Shown: one piece after another, positions 50,773 to 60,269 of the stretch
Numbering within the stretch: the first letter of the stretch is position 1
Layout: each line of letters begins with the position of its first letter
From: Rahnella sp. AA
GTDB taxonomy: Bacteria > Pseudomonadota > Gammaproteobacteria > Enterobacterales > Enterobacteriaceae
Length of the DNA: 64,000 nt
Assembly (NCBI RefSeq): GCF_002834385.1
Contig: NZ_PITQ01000001.1
Span: 992,001 to 1,056,000, forward strand
Reading direction: 5' to 3'
Program-made: the position numbers and the translations under genes
Notes under the pieces: model-generated
Seen by the model: only the letters and a program-made list of their open reading frames with translations
The model's database searches: none
What the model was told of the DNA's origin: nothing

Positions 50773-51369
50773 TTAATTTGATTTCAACTCATCCAGCGCC
50801 CGGTTGAGGCCGAGCACGTTAACGACGTCCGGCCCCAGAAAACCAATCAACGGTGATGAGGTATTATCATCAATTAATTTATTCACTTGCGCCAGTGGCA
50901 GCCCGCGCGCAGTGGCAATCCGTTGCGCCTGCCATTGCGCGGCTTCCACGGAAATCTGCGGATCCAGCCCGCTGCCGCTGGCGGTCACCAGATCGACCGG
51001 TACCGCTGCCGTGCTTTGCGGATTGGCTTTACGCAGCGCCGCCACGCGGTCTTTCACCGCCTGATCCAGCGCCGGATTACTGGCGGCCAGATTGCTGCCG
51101 CCGGACGCCATCGCGTTATACGGTGAATCCGACGTCACGGACGGGCGCCCCCAGAAGTAGTCGTTGCGGGTGAAATTCTGGCCGATAAGCGCAGAGCCCA
51201 CGAGTTTATTGCTGCCGTCTTTGAGCAGCGAGCCCATCGCCTGCGGGCGGAATACCAGCTCAGAAACGCCGGTAGTCAGCAGCGGATAGACCACACCGGT
51301 GGCCAGCGTCAGCAGAATGGTCATCACCAGAGCAGGGCGGACATAAGCAGTACGGGTTACAGACATCAT
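50773..51369 (-). CDS. kdpC: Potassium-transporting ATPase, KdpC subunit
   Basis: KdpC stabilises the complex and raises ATP affinity. 198 residues, one N-terminal membrane helix ([19 protein letters not shown]) and a periplasmic domain with [10 protein letters not shown] and YFWGRPS motifs. Two adjacent ATG codons; the first has GAGG at a good distance. Confidence 0.96.
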   Translation of the reverse strand: MMSVTRTAYVRPALVMTILLTLATGVVYPLLTTGVSELVFRPQAMGSLLKDGSNKLVGSALIGQNFTRNDYFWGRPSVTSDSPYNAMASGGSNLAASNPALDQAVKDRVAALRKANPQSTAAVPVDLVTASGSGLDPQISVEAAQWQAQRIATARGLPLAQVNKLIDDNTSSPLIGFLGPDVVNVLGLNRALDELKSN

Positions 51370-51396
51370 AGTTTCCTCAGACAGTTAACGTAAACT

Positions 51397-53463
51397 TCAG
51401 CTCAGGTGTAAAACGGTCAAAATCAGGTCAATCAGCTTGATACCGACAAACGGCACCAGCAGGCCGCCCACGCCATAAATCCACAGGTTACGGCGCAACA
51501 GCGACGCGGCGCTCATGGCTTTATAGCTCACGCCTTTCAGCGCCAGCGGGATCAGAAACACAATCACCAGGGCGTTGAAAATAACCGCGGACATAATGGC
51601 CGACGACGGTGACGTCAGGTGCATGACGTTCAGCGCGTTCAGTTGCGGGTAGGTCGCCGCAAAGGCCGCCGGGATGATCGCAAAGTATTTTGCGACGTCG
51701 TTGGCGATACTGAACGTGGTCAGCGAACCGCGCGTCATCAGCATTTGTTTACCGATGTGCACCACTTCAATCAGCTTGGTCGGGTTGGAATCCAGATCCA
51801 CCATGTTCCCGGCTTCTTTCGCGGCTTGCGTACCGGAGTTCATGGCCACCGCCACGTCAGCCTGCGCCAGCGCCGGGGCGTCGTTGGTGCCGTCGCCGGT
51901 CATGGCAACTAAGCGACCTTCCGACTGATACTGGCGGATCAGCGCCAGTTTGGCTTCCGGTGTGGCTTCGGCCAGAAAATCATCCACGCCCGCTTCGGCG
52001 GCAATTGCGGCGGCGGTCAGACGGTTATCCCCGGTGATCATCACCGTTTTGATACCCATCTTGCGCAGCTCGGCGAAACGTTCTTTGATGCCACCTTTGA
52101 CGATATCTTTCAGCTCGACCACGCCCAGCACTTTCGCGCCTTCCGCCACCACCAGCGGCGTGCCGCCTTTGCGTGCCACCGTTTCTACCAGCCCGTCGAC
52201 CGCTTTCGGGAACGTACCGCCGTTGGATTCCACATGACGGCGGATAGCGTCCACCGCACCTTTACGGATATTCCGGTCGCCGACGTTCACGCCGCTCATG
52301 CGGGTTTGCGCAGAGAACGGCACAAAAGTGGCGTTCAGCGAATGAATATCGCGCTCGCGCAGATTAAAGCGTTGTTTCGCCAGCACCACGATACTGCGGC
52401 CTTCCGGCGTTTCATCGGCCAGCGATGATAACTGCGCGGCATCTGCCAGTTCCTGTTCCGTCACCTGAGGCGCGGGCAGGAACTGCGAGGCCTGGCGGTT
52501 ACCGAGCGTAATGGTCCCGGTTTTATCCAGCAGCAGCACATCCACGTCACCGGCGGCTTCCACCGCACGGCCACTGGTAGCAATGACGTTGGCTTCCAGC
52601 ATGCGGCTCATCCCCGCGACGCCGATGGCGGAAAGCAAACCGCCGATAGTGGTCGGGATCAGACAAACCAGCAGCGCGACCAGCACGGTGACAGTCACCG
52701 GAATGCCCGCGTGGCTGGCGTCCACGCTAAACAGCGAGAACGGATACAGCGTGGCGGTTGCCAGCACGAAGACCAGCGTCAGCGCGACCAGCAAAATAGT
52801 CAGTGCCACTTCGTTTGGCGTCTTACGACGTTTCGCACCTTCAACCATGGCAATCATGCGATCCAGGAACGTATCGCCGGGGTTGGCCGAACACTCGACC
52901 ACCAGCCAGTCTGACAGCACGCGTGTCCCGCCGGTGACAGAAGAAAAGTCACCGCCGGATTCGCGGATCACCGGTGCGGATTCACCGGTGATGGCACTTT
53001 CGTCCACGGACGCGCCGCCAATCAGCACTTCGCCGTCACACGGCACGGTATCACCGGCTTCGATCAGGACGTAATCGCCTTTGCGCAGGCTGTCAGCGGC
53101 GACTTTGATCACCGGTGATTCCGGGCGCGGTTCGTAAATCTTCTTCGCCCAGCTGGTTTTCTGCACGCCTTTCAGGCTCTGCGCCTGCGCTTTACTGCGG
53201 CCTTCCGCCAGCGCTTCGGCGAAGTTGGCAAACAGCACGGTGAACCACAGCCACAGCGACACGCTGCCGGTGAAAGCGGCGCTGCCGTCGGTGTGGTGTG
53301 ACAGAATCGCCAGCCAGATAAGCGTGGTGAGAATACTGCCCAGATACACCACGAACATCACCGGGTTGCGCCACTGAACGCGCGGATCCAGCTTTTTCAC
53401 CGAATCCAGCAGGGCGGTGCGGATCAGTTGAGGTTCAAATAATGCACGTTGTTTACGGCTCAT
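51397..53463 (-). CDS. kdpB: Potassium-transporting ATPase, KdpB subunit
   Basis: The P-type ATPase subunit of the high-affinity potassium pump. Start at ATG 53463 ([13 protein letters not shown]) gives 688 residues, matching the E. coli start; seven in-frame codons upstream are not conserved. It has the actuator TGES motif (AITGESAPV), the phosphorylated Asp in [12 protein letters not shown] and the hinge [17 protein letters not shown]. Confidence 0.97.
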   Translation of the reverse strand: MSRKQRALFEPQLIRTALLDSVKKLDPRVQWRNPVMFVVYLGSILTTLIWLAILSHHTDGSAAFTGSVSLWLWFTVLFANFAEALAEGRSKAQAQSLKGVQKTSWAKKIYEPRPESPVIKVAADSLRKGDYVLIEAGDTVPCDGEVLIGGASVDESAITGESAPVIRESGGDFSSVTGGTRVLSDWLVVECSANPGDTFLDRMIAMVEGAKRRKTPNEVALTILLVALTLVFVLATATLYPFSLFSVDASHAGIPVTVTVLVALLVCLIPTTIGGLLSAIGVAGMSRMLEANVIATSGRAVEAAGDVDVLLLDKTGTITLGNRQASQFLPAPQVTEQELADAAQLSSLADETPEGRSIVVLAKQRFNLRERDIHSLNATFVPFSAQTRMSGVNVGDRNIRKGAVDAIRRHVESNGGTFPKAVDGLVETVARKGGTPLVVAEGAKVLGVVELKDIVKGGIKERFAELRKMGIKTVMITGDNRLTAAAIAAEAGVDDFLAEATPEAKLALIRQYQSEGRLVAMTGDGTNDAPALAQADVAVAMNSGTQAAKEAGNMVDLDSNPTKLIEVVHIGKQMLMTRGSLTTFSIANDVAKYFAIIPAAFAATYPQLNALNVMHLTSPSSAIMSAVIFNALVIVFLIPLALKGVSYKAMSAASLLRRNLWIYGVGGLLVPFVGIKLIDLILTVLHLS

Positions 53464-53506
53464 TTTATTAATCTCTATATTCATTAATTCAACGAATTAC
53501 GCAGCA

Positions 53507-55195
53507 TTACTGTGCTGACCAAACCTGCAAATGTTCCGCGACCGGACCCAGCGCCAGCGCCGGAATAAAGGTCAGCGCGCCGACTAACAGCACGGTGCCG
53601 ACCAGCAGGCCGATAAACAACGGGCCGGACGTTGGCAGTGTGCCGTTACCGGCTTTCTGACGTTTTTTCGCCACCAGCGAACCGGCGATAGCCAGTACCG
53701 GCAGGATCACGCCAAAGCGCCCGAAGAACATGCACACCGCGAACAGCAGGTTGTAGAACGGCGTGTTGACGCTCAGCCCGGCAAATGCGCTGCCGTTGTT
53801 ATTGGCGGCAGATGACACGGCGTAAAGCACTTCGCTGAAACCGTGCGCGCCGGGGTTTGCGATCCCTGCACGACCGGCTTCGGTGACCAGTGCCAGCGCG
53901 GTGCCGAGCAGCACCAGTGTCGGTGTCACGAGGATGGCCAGCGCAGTCATCTTCATGTCGTATACGTCGATTTTCTTGCCGAGATATTCCGGCGTACGGC
54001 CAATCATCAGCCCGGCGATAAACACCGTCAGCAGCACGAACAGCAGCATGCCGTACAGCCCGGAGCCCACGCCGCCGAACACCACCTCACCGATTTGCAT
54101 CAGCCACATTGGCACCATGCCGCCGAGTGCGGTGAAAGAATCGTGCATGGCGTTAACCGCGCCGCAGGAGGCCGCCGTCGTCACCACCGCATACATCGCC
54201 GAAGCCAGAATGCCGAAGCGGCTTTCTTTCCCTTCCATATTGATGTTGCTGGTGGCACCCAGAGCAGTGAAGTGCGGGTTGCCTTGCAGTTCGGCGTACA
54301 TCACCACCACGACTGACACCACGAAAATCACCGACATCGCCCAGACCAGCGCGTTGCCCTGACGGTTGTCACCGACCACGCGACCAAAGGCAAAACACAG
54401 TGCGCAAGGGATGATGAAAATCGCCAGCATCTGCACCATGTTGGTCAGCGCCGTCGGGTTCTCAAACGGATGCGCGGAGTTCGCACCGAAGAAACCGCCG
54501 CCGTTGGTCCCCAGCATTTTGATGGCTTCCTGAGAGGCCACCGGCCCCATCGGCAGCGTCTGCTGCAAGCCTTCCAGCGTGGTGACGTGCTGATAGGCTT
54601 CAAAGTTTTGAATCACGCCCTGGCTGACGAAGAACAGCGCCAGCAGGAACGACACTGGCAACAACAGATAGATTGTGATGCGCCATAAATCCGTCCAGGC
54701 GTTACCGATGGTTTGCGCGGAAGGGCGTGCAAAAGCGCGGATCAGCGCAAAGGCAACGGCGATACCCGTGGCGGCTGAAAGGAAGTTTTGCACCGTTAAA
54801 CCGGCCATCTGGCTGAGATAGCTCAGCGAGTTTTCGCCGCTGTATGCCTGCCAGTTAGTGTTGGTCACGAAGCTGACTGAAGTGTTAAACGCCAGATCCC
54901 AGGACATCCCGCCGAAATGCTGCGGGTTCATCGGTAAAACGCCCTGCGCCATCAGCATGGCGGTCAGGATAATAATCCCCAGAATGTTGAATACCGTGAT
55001 CGCCAGCGCGTACTGCCACCAGTTCATCTCAGCCTCGCGGCTGCCGGAAGTGCGTAATACGCCGTATTCGATGCGCTGCAAAAATGCGCCGGGCTGTCCT
55101 TCAATCAGTTGAGCAATAAAGTTACCCAGTGGTTTTGCCAGCAGCAAAAGCACCAGCATAAAACTGGCAATCATTAAGAATCCGGTTGCGGCCAT
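53507..55195 (-). CDS. kdpA: Potassium-transporting ATPase, KdpA subunit
   Basis: The channel-like subunit that selects potassium. 562 residues, ten membrane helices, with four filter segments, for example [19 protein letters not shown] and [11 protein letters not shown]. The kdpF stop codon directly abuts its ATG. Confidence 0.97.
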   Translation of the reverse strand: MAATGFLMIASFMLVLLLLAKPLGNFIAQLIEGQPGAFLQRIEYGVLRTSGSREAEMNWWQYALAITVFNILGIIILTAMLMAQGVLPMNPQHFGGMSWDLAFNTSVSFVTNTNWQAYSGENSLSYLSQMAGLTVQNFLSAATGIAVAFALIRAFARPSAQTIGNAWTDLWRITIYLLLPVSFLLALFFVSQGVIQNFEAYQHVTTLEGLQQTLPMGPVASQEAIKMLGTNGGGFFGANSAHPFENPTALTNMVQMLAIFIIPCALCFAFGRVVGDNRQGNALVWAMSVIFVVSVVVVMYAELQGNPHFTALGATSNINMEGKESRFGILASAMYAVVTTAASCGAVNAMHDSFTALGGMVPMWLMQIGEVVFGGVGSGLYGMLLFVLLTVFIAGLMIGRTPEYLGKKIDVYDMKMTALAILVTPTLVLLGTALALVTEAGRAGIANPGAHGFSEVLYAVSSAANNNGSAFAGLSVNTPFYNLLFAVCMFFGRFGVILPVLAIAGSLVAKKRQKAGNGTLPTSGPLFIGLLVGTVLLVGALTFIPALALGPVAEHLQVWSAQ

Positions 55196-55285
55196 TTAAA
55201 AATCCTCCGCATTCAGCAGGGCATAAACCAGATAGCCGAGCAGCAGGAGAACCAGCAATGCGCCGCAGATTACGCCAACAGTCAC
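55196..55285 (-). CDS. kdpF: Potassium-transporting ATPase, small KdpF subunit
   Basis: A 29-residue single-span membrane peptide. It starts at GTG 55285 with GGAGG six bases ahead, and the core LLLLGYLVYALLNAEDF matches E. coli KdpF closely. Its TAA stop is immediately followed by the kdpA ATG. KdpF sits beside KdpA and stabilises the complex like a lipid. Confidence 0.93.
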   Translation of the reverse strand: MTVGVICGALLVLLLLGYLVYALLNAEDF

Positions 55286-55367
55286 AATCCACCTCCACAG
55301 GTGTGTTTTTATGTTGGGAGGAGAATATGAAAAGGCGGGAAAAAATCCTGAAAAGAAACAGCATCGC

Positions 55368-55389
55368 GGTGTAAAAAAAGTATAAAAAT
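55368..55389 (-). promoter_or_regulatory. KdpE binding site
   Basis: On the minus strand the site reads ATTTTTATACTTTTTTTACA followed by CC, the same T-rich box that KdpE binds upstream of the E. coli kdp promoter. It lies about 83 bp from the kdpF start. Confidence 0.8.
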
Positions 55390-55581
55390 GCGCAAATAAA
55401 AAACCAACATGAAACTTAAATGACGTATTTATTTAACCGTTTTGTAACTTAATTACGGTGATAGCCAGAAATTGGCGAAAATTTACACTTTAAAGTGGTC
55501 AGATGAGTAGTAAAATTTCACCCGTTGCAGTAAAATTTTTCACAACTTCCAGTTTCCGAAAAATTGCACAGGAGCAACGCT

Positions 55582-55797
55582 ATGAGTGATATGACTGACT
55601 ACACGCCGTACACAATGACCCGCATTCTGGCCCGCCGCGCTTTTGTGCTGGCTGCCGGGGTTCTGGCCCTGCCGGTCATGCTTTTCCGTTCAGACCGCGC
55701 ACGTTTTTACAGCTATTTACACCGTGTGTGGATCAAAACCAGCGACAAACCGGTCTGGCTGACGCACGCTGAAATGGCGACACAAGACTTTTACTGA
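55582..55797 (+). CDS. ybfA: YbfA family protein
   Basis: A 71-residue protein with one hydrophobic segment ([15 protein letters not shown]) and a conserved C-terminus [20 protein letters not shown] shared with E. coli YbfA. Function is unknown. The ATG at 55582 follows AGGAG at eight bases. It diverges from the kdp operon, as in E. coli. Confidence 0.9.
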   Translation: MSDMTDYTPYTMTRILARRAFVLAAGVLALPVMLFRSDRARFYSYLHRVWIKTSDKPVWLTHAEMATQDFY

Positions 55798-55801
55798 TTT
55801 A

Positions 55802-55930
55802 GCTCCCTCCCCTGCGAAGGGGAGGGTTGGGGTGGGGTATTAAGGTCAAAATCAAGTTTTGAAGTTTACTTAAGCCGTTGCTCGGTCTGCTAAACCCCCT
55901 CCCAACCTCCCCCTTCGCAGGGGGAGGAGC
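55802..55930. repeat. 129-bp element with 37-bp G/C-rich inverted repeats
   Basis: Outer arms 55802-55838 and 55894-55930 are inverted copies of each other with few mismatches. Each arm contains its own small palindrome (CCCCTGCGAAGGGG in the left arm). No reading frame is inside. This has the form of a small non-autonomous mobile element or REP-like repeat of the kind spread in enterobacterial intergenic regions. Confidence 0.75.
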
Positions 55931-55932
55931 CA

Positions 55933-55962
55933 AAAACCCCGTTTTCTAAACGGGGTTTTTTT
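55933..55962 (+). terminator. Terminator after ybfA
   Basis: AAACCCCG-N9-CGGGGTTT followed by a T run, just beyond the inverted-repeat element. Confidence 0.85.
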
Positions 55963-55981
55963 ATTGCCATTTTAGTAAACT

Positions 55982-56005
55982 TGTACAACATTATCTTTAT
56001 GTATA
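55982..56005 (+). promoter_or_regulatory. LitR/PplR-type operator before the DUF523-photolyase genes
   Basis: TGTACA-N12-TGTATA fits the pattern T(G/A)TACA-N12-TGTA(C/T)A described for light-responsive MerR-family repressors (LitR/PplR) that control photolyase genes in other proteobacteria. It lies about 76 bp upstream of the DUF523 gene start and overlaps a probable -35/-10 region (TTGTAC and TATAAC). The regulator gene is not in this window. Confidence 0.55.
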
Positions 56006-56080
56006 ACTTGTGCTAAGGTTATGCATAAGAGTGATGAATCACTGACCCCCTTCTTTTTCAATCTGCAACAGGAGCTGACA

Positions 56081-57034
56081 ATGACTAAAACCATCCCGAT
56101 TGGTATCAGCGCCTGCCTGCTGGGGGATAATGTCCGTTTCGATGGCGGTCACAAACGTTTCGGGTTTGCGGTAGAGCAACTCGCGCCTTACGTTCGTTTC
56201 GAACCGGTTTGCCCGGAAATGGCGATCGGCCTGCCGACGCCGCGACCGGCGCTGCGGTTGGTCAAAATGGATGAGGGTATCGCGATGCGTTTCAGTAATG
56301 ACGAAACCATCGATATCACCGGGAAAATGCAGAGTTACGCCGAAAAACGTGTCGCACCGCTGGCGCAGCTATGTGGCTATATCGTTTGCGCAAAATCTCC
56401 GAGCTGCGGCATGGAGCGCGTGCGGGTTTACAGCGCCAACGGTAAAGATGCGAAGAAAAGCGGCACCGGGATTTTTACCGCCGAGCTGATGAAGCAACAT
56501 CCGTGGCTGCCGGTGGAAGAAGACGGCAGACTGAACGATCCCGTCCTGCGCGAGAATTTTGTCGAACGCGTTTTCACGCTGTACGAGCTGAATCAGCTGC
56601 GCGAAAGTGGCCTGACGCGCGGCAAACTGATGGCGTTCCACAGCCGTTATAAGCTCACTTTGCTGGCGCATTCTCAACCTGAGTACCGCGCGCTAGGACG
56701 TTTTGTTGCCGCGATGGCCGAATGGGCCTCGCTGGACGATTATTTTAATGAATACCGTCAGCGGCTGATGAACCTGCTCAATCACAAAGCCACCCGTCGA
56801 AATCATACGAATGTGCTGATGCACGTTCAGGGCTATTTCCGTAAACAGCTCAATTCGACACAGCGCCAGGAGCTGGCGGGGCTGATCGACCGCTACCGTC
56901 AGGGAGTGCAGCCATTGCTGGCACCTATCACCTTACTCAAGCATTACATGTCGGAATATCCTGACGCGTATCTCGCCGAACAACGCTATTTTGAGCCTTA
57001 TCCGGAAGCCCTGCGCTTGCGCTACGGCCATTAA
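56081..57034 (+). CDS. DUF523-DUF1722 fusion protein (TudS-like + YbgA-like)
   Basis: A 317-residue cytoplasmic protein. Residues about 5-150 are a DUF523 domain, the family of the iron-sulfur thiouracil desulfidase TudS, with its three conserved cysteines at Cys12 (SACLLGDNVRFDGG), Cys44 (PVCPEMAIGLPTPR) and Cys109 (AKSPSCGMERV), likely ligands of a [4Fe-4S] cluster. Residues about 190-310 are DUF1722, the only domain of E. coli YbgA. The ATG at 56081 has AGGAGC eight bases ahead. The phrB start is 10 bp after its stop, so it belongs to a photolyase operon; a role in dealing with damaged or sulfur-modified bases is an inference. Confidence 0.88.
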   Translation: MTKTIPIGISACLLGDNVRFDGGHKRFGFAVEQLAPYVRFEPVCPEMAIGLPTPRPALRLVKMDEGIAMRFSNDETIDITGKMQSYAEKRVAPLAQLCGYIVCAKSPSCGMERVRVYSANGKDAKKSGTGIFTAELMKQHPWLPVEEDGRLNDPVLRENFVERVFTLYELNQLRESGLTRGKLMAFHSRYKLTLLAHSQPEYRALGRFVAAMAEWASLDDYFNEYRQRLMNLLNHKATRRNHTNVLMHVQGYFRKQLNSTQRQELAGLIDRYRQGVQPLLAPITLLKHYMSEYPDAYLAEQRYFEPYPEALRLRYGH

Positions 57035-57044
57035 AGGGAGAATT

Positions 57045-58475
57045 ATGTCCACGCATTTAGTCTGGTTCCGCAACGATCTGCGCATTACCGATAACCGTGC
57101 TTTACACGCCGCCTGTGAGGATCCGCAGGCGCGCGTGATCGGGATATTTATTGCCACGCCGGAGCAGTGGAAGCAGCACGAGATGGCGCCGCGCCAGGCG
57201 ACGTTCATCTACCAGCACCTTCAGGCATTGCAGCATTCCCTGGCGGAGCGCGGCATTGCGCTGCATTACCACCAGTGTGATGATTTTGCCGACAGCGTGA
57301 ACTGGCTGAAAGATTTCTGTATAAGCGAAAAGGTCGATGCGCTGTTTTACAACAAACAGTATGAAATCAACGAACGTCAGCGCGATGCTGCGCTGGAAAA
57401 AGCGGTCGCCGATAACGTCATGTTCCACGCTTTTGATGACAGCTTGCTGTTGCCACCGGGGTCTGTCACCACCGGCAACAATGAGATGTACAAAGTTTAC
57501 ACGCCGTTCCGTCGTGCTTTTTTGGCGCGGCTGACGGAATCGGACAGCCGATCCCTGCCAGCGCCGCAAGCGCGTGAAAACGCTGGAAAACCGGTGATGC
57601 ACAAGCTGATGCCGTTTGATTACCCGCTGGCGGCTATCGGGGATGATTTTGCGGTCGGCGAGGAAGCCGCCCGCAATCAGTTGCGCAGTTTCTGCCGCGA
57701 GCAGGTGCAGGATTATCTCGAACAACGGGATTTACCGGCTATCGACGGCACCAGTTCGCTGTCGCCATATCTGGCGATTGGCGTGCTTTCGCCGCGTCAG
57801 TGTCTGAACCGCCTGCGCACCGAATGCCCCGACGTGCTGGAAAAAACGGATGGTGGCGCATTTGGCTGGCTGAATGAACTGGTCTGGCGAGAGTTTTACC
57901 GCCATCTGATCGTCGCCTGGCCAAAACTCTGCAAGCATCAGCCTTTCATTGAATGGACTGACAGCGTGCGCTGGCGGCACGCGCCGGACGATTTACAGGC
58001 GTGGAAAAGCGGTCAAACCGGTTACCCGATTGTGGATGCCGCCATGCGCCAGCTTAATGCCACCGGCTGGATGCACAACCGACTGAGGATGATTGTCGCC
58101 AGTTTTCTGGTAAAAGATTTGCTGATCAACTGGCGTGAAGGCGAGCGTTATTTTATGTCGCAACTGCTCGACGGCGACCTTGCCGCCAATAACGGCGGCT
58201 GGCAGTGGGGCGCTTCTACCGGCACCGACGCCGCGCCGTATTTCCGTATCTTTAACCCGACCACGCAGGGGGAACGTTTTGATAAAGCCGGACGCTTTAT
58301 CAAAGCCTGGCTGCCGGAGCTGGCTGATGTGCCGGAACGAGACATCCATCAACCGCATCGCTGGGCTGAAAAACAACATCGCGTGCTAGACTATCCGGTG
58401 CCGGTTATCGATCATGCCCGTGCGCGTAAAGATACGCTTGCGGCATTTGAGGCGGCAAAAAACCGGTCTGAATGA
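57045..58475 (+). CDS. phrB: Deoxyribodipyrimidine photolyase
   Basis: Uses blue light to split cyclobutane pyrimidine dimers. The 476-residue protein starts STHLVWFRNDLRITDNRAL (N-terminal antenna domain) and carries the FAD-binding domain with WMHNRLRMIVASFLVKDL and GWQWGASTGTDAAPYFRIF, typical of class I CPD photolyases. Ribosome site AGGGAG six bases before the ATG at 57045. E. coli phr is 472 aa and is likewise next to ybgA. Confidence 0.96.
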   Translation: MSTHLVWFRNDLRITDNRALHAACEDPQARVIGIFIATPEQWKQHEMAPRQATFIYQHLQALQHSLAERGIALHYHQCDDFADSVNWLKDFCISEKVDALFYNKQYEINERQRDAALEKAVADNVMFHAFDDSLLLPPGSVTTGNNEMYKVYTPFRRAFLARLTESDSRSLPAPQARENAGKPVMHKLMPFDYPLAAIGDDFAVGEEAARNQLRSFCREQVQDYLEQRDLPAIDGTSSLSPYLAIGVLSPRQCLNRLRTECPDVLEKTDGGAFGWLNELVWREFYRHLIVAWPKLCKHQPFIEWTDSVRWRHAPDDLQAWKSGQTGYPIVDAAMRQLNATGWMHNRLRMIVASFLVKDLLINWREGERYFMSQLLDGDLAANNGGWQWGASTGTDAAPYFRIFNPTTQGERFDKAGRFIKAWLPELADVPERDIHQPHRWAEKQHRVLDYPVPVIDHARARKDTLAAFEAAKNRSE

Positions 58476-58507
58476 CCCTTGCACTCACCACGACAAGGAG
58501 CGATGTG

Positions 58508-59488
58508 ATGAAAAAATACCTGCTGGCGCTGATGATTGGCTGCTGGATTAACCCGGCCGCCGCGGGCTTTGATGTCATCGCCCTCGGGGTGAACGGCGGC
58601 GTTGAAGAAGGCAATCTGACGTCCTATCTGGTGCGCAGCGATGACCAAAAACTGTATCTCGGGCTGGATGCCGGGTCGGTTTTACCGGGGATCCGCAAGG
58701 CGCTGGAGAAGGGGGATTTCCCTGAGGTGACAGCAGAAAACGCCGCCCCGCTGACGCCGCAGGGCGCTGTTTTCCGTAATCTGATTGGCGGTTATTTTAT
58801 CAGCCACGGTCATCTCGACCATCTGGCCGGGCTGATTATCAGCTCGCCGGAAGACACGAAAAAGCCGATTTACGGCACCGCCGACACCATCGGCACATTG
58901 CGTCAGCACTACTTCAATGGCCGGGTCTGGCCGAATTTCACGGATTCCGGCAGTGGCCTGCGCATCGGCACGTACCGTCTGAATCTGCAACGCCCGGATC
59001 AGCGCTTTTCACTGGGGCTGACCGGCCTTGATGGCCGCATCTTCCCGCTCAGCCACGGCGGCACGCCGTCGAGCATGATTCTGGTCAGCCGCAACAATGA
59101 GTCGTTTGCCTTCTTCGGCGATACCGGCCCGGATGAAGTGGAAAAATCGAAAAACCTCGATGCCACCTGGCGCGTGCTCGGCGAAGAGATCAAAGCGAAA
59201 CGCCTGAAAGGGATGATTATCGAAACGTCTTATCCGGACGGCGTGCCCGACAGCAAACTTTTCGGACATCTGACGCCCGACTGGTTGCTCAAAGAACTTG
59301 GCTACCTGCAACAATACGCCGGTGGCGAAGGTTCGCTTAACGGGCTGACGGTGATTATCAGCCACGTCAAACCGAGCCTGAAAGCCGGTGCCGATCCCGA
59401 AAAAGAGATCATGGCGCAGCTTGAGAAAGGCAATAACCTGGGCGTGAAGTTTGTCCGGATGCAGCAGGGGGACCGGCTCGGCCTGTAA
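58508..59488 (+). CDS. Periplasmic class II 3',5'-cyclic-nucleotide phosphodiesterase (CpdP-like)
   Basis: A 326-residue exported protein with a signal peptide ending near residue 20 (INPAAA). It belongs to the PDEII family of metallo-beta-lactamase-like phosphodiesterases, with the zinc motif FISHGHLDHLAGL and later metal ligands in PLSHGG, FFGDTGPDE and ISHVKPS. Members hydrolyse cAMP, in Vibrio fischeri CpdP in the periplasm. The ATG at 58508 has AAGGAG seven bases upstream. An earlier in-frame ATG at 58472 overlaps the phrB stop. Located 32 bp after phrB, it may be co-transcribed with it. Confidence 0.88.
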   Translation: MKKYLLALMIGCWINPAAAGFDVIALGVNGGVEEGNLTSYLVRSDDQKLYLGLDAGSVLPGIRKALEKGDFPEVTAENAAPLTPQGAVFRNLIGGYFISHGHLDHLAGLIISSPEDTKKPIYGTADTIGTLRQHYFNGRVWPNFTDSGSGLRIGTYRLNLQRPDQRFSLGLTGLDGRIFPLSHGGTPSSMILVSRNNESFAFFGDTGPDEVEKSKNLDATWRVLGEEIKAKRLKGMIIETSYPDGVPDSKLFGHLTPDWLLKELGYLQQYAGGEGSLNGLTVIISHVKPSLKAGADPEKEIMAQLEKGNNLGVKFVRMQQGDRLGL

Positions 59489-59509
59489 TGATTTTTCCGC
59501 CTCACAATA

Positions 59510-59536
59510 AGCCTGATTTTGATTAAAAATCAGGCT
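59510..59536. terminator. Hairpin after the phosphodiesterase gene
   Basis: AGCCTGATTTT-N4/5-AAAATCAGGCT, 21 bp after the stop codon. The T-rich arm of the stem itself may assist termination; no T run follows. The rest of the 256-bp gap to the next gene shows no other feature. Confidence 0.55.
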
Positions 59537-59744
59537 CTCATTCAGCCCGAAATTAATTGAGATTAGTCCGAAGCAATTGTGGAGAAATAAAATTCCCACA
59601 AGCGGCATGCGGGCATTAATTATGGGCAAAGTGTTAAGGAACCGTCAGGGGAAATGACAAATCCTGACGGCACGTAAAAATTCCCCGCCGTATTATTTCC
59701 TGAGTTTATTTCTCTTACAGAAATTTAAAACACAGGGAAGGATC

Positions 59745-60260
59745 GTGAAAAAACAAACCGTTGTTGCCGTCTCATCTTTATTATTAGTGAGCTTATTATC
59801 TGGCTGTCAGTCGAATGCCGATCAATATGCGGCTGACGTATTTACCACCGGACAATTAAATACACCGCAGGAAACACACACGGTGAATATTCTTTCTGTC
59901 CTGCCGGCAAAAGTCGCTGTCAGCAATGTGGAAAATCACAACACGGCGGTAATGGTTGGAACGGCTATTGGCGCTATCGCGGGCGCTGTTGCGGGTTATG
60001 CACTGGGCCACGGCGGTGATCTGGCGACGGTTGGCGGGGCTGTCGGGGGCGGTACGATTGGTGCGGTCAGCGGTTCGACGGTGAATACTAAAAACATCGT
60101 GGAAGGGGTCAGCCTCAGCTATAAAGACGACACCAAAATTTTCACCTCTGTACAGGTCGGGCGTCCGTGTCAGTTTACGACCGGTCTGGCAGTGATATTT
60201 ATTACACAGAAGAATGAAAGCCGTATTCAACCCAACGCGACCTGCCCGGTAAATAAATAA
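59745..60260 (+). CDS. Glycine-zipper outer-membrane lipoprotein (Pcp/SlyB-like)
   Basis: A 171-residue lipoprotein: signal MKKQTVVAVSSLLLVSLLSGC with Cys21 as the lipidation site, then a glycine-zipper segment at about 70-120 (GTAIGAIAGAVAGYALGHGG, VGGAVGGGTIGAVSG) and a C-terminal beta region with two cysteines. Start is GTG at 59745 with GGAAGGA ahead. The architecture resembles SlyB/PcP lipoproteins. It is followed by the coiled-coil gene after 9 bases, so they form a pair. Confidence 0.85.
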   Translation: MKKQTVVAVSSLLLVSLLSGCQSNADQYAADVFTTGQLNTPQETHTVNILSVLPAKVAVSNVENHNTAVMVGTAIGAIAGAVAGYALGHGGDLATVGGAVGGGTIGAVSGSTVNTKNIVEGVSLSYKDDTKIFTSVQVGRPCQFTTGLAVIFITQKNESRIQPNATCPVNK

Positions 60261-60269
60261 GGGATGAAC

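Noticed and set aside
55122-55364. 80-codon minus-strand frame over the kdpF region
   Set aside because: The real gene in this place is kdpF in another frame, supported by a ribosome site and family match.
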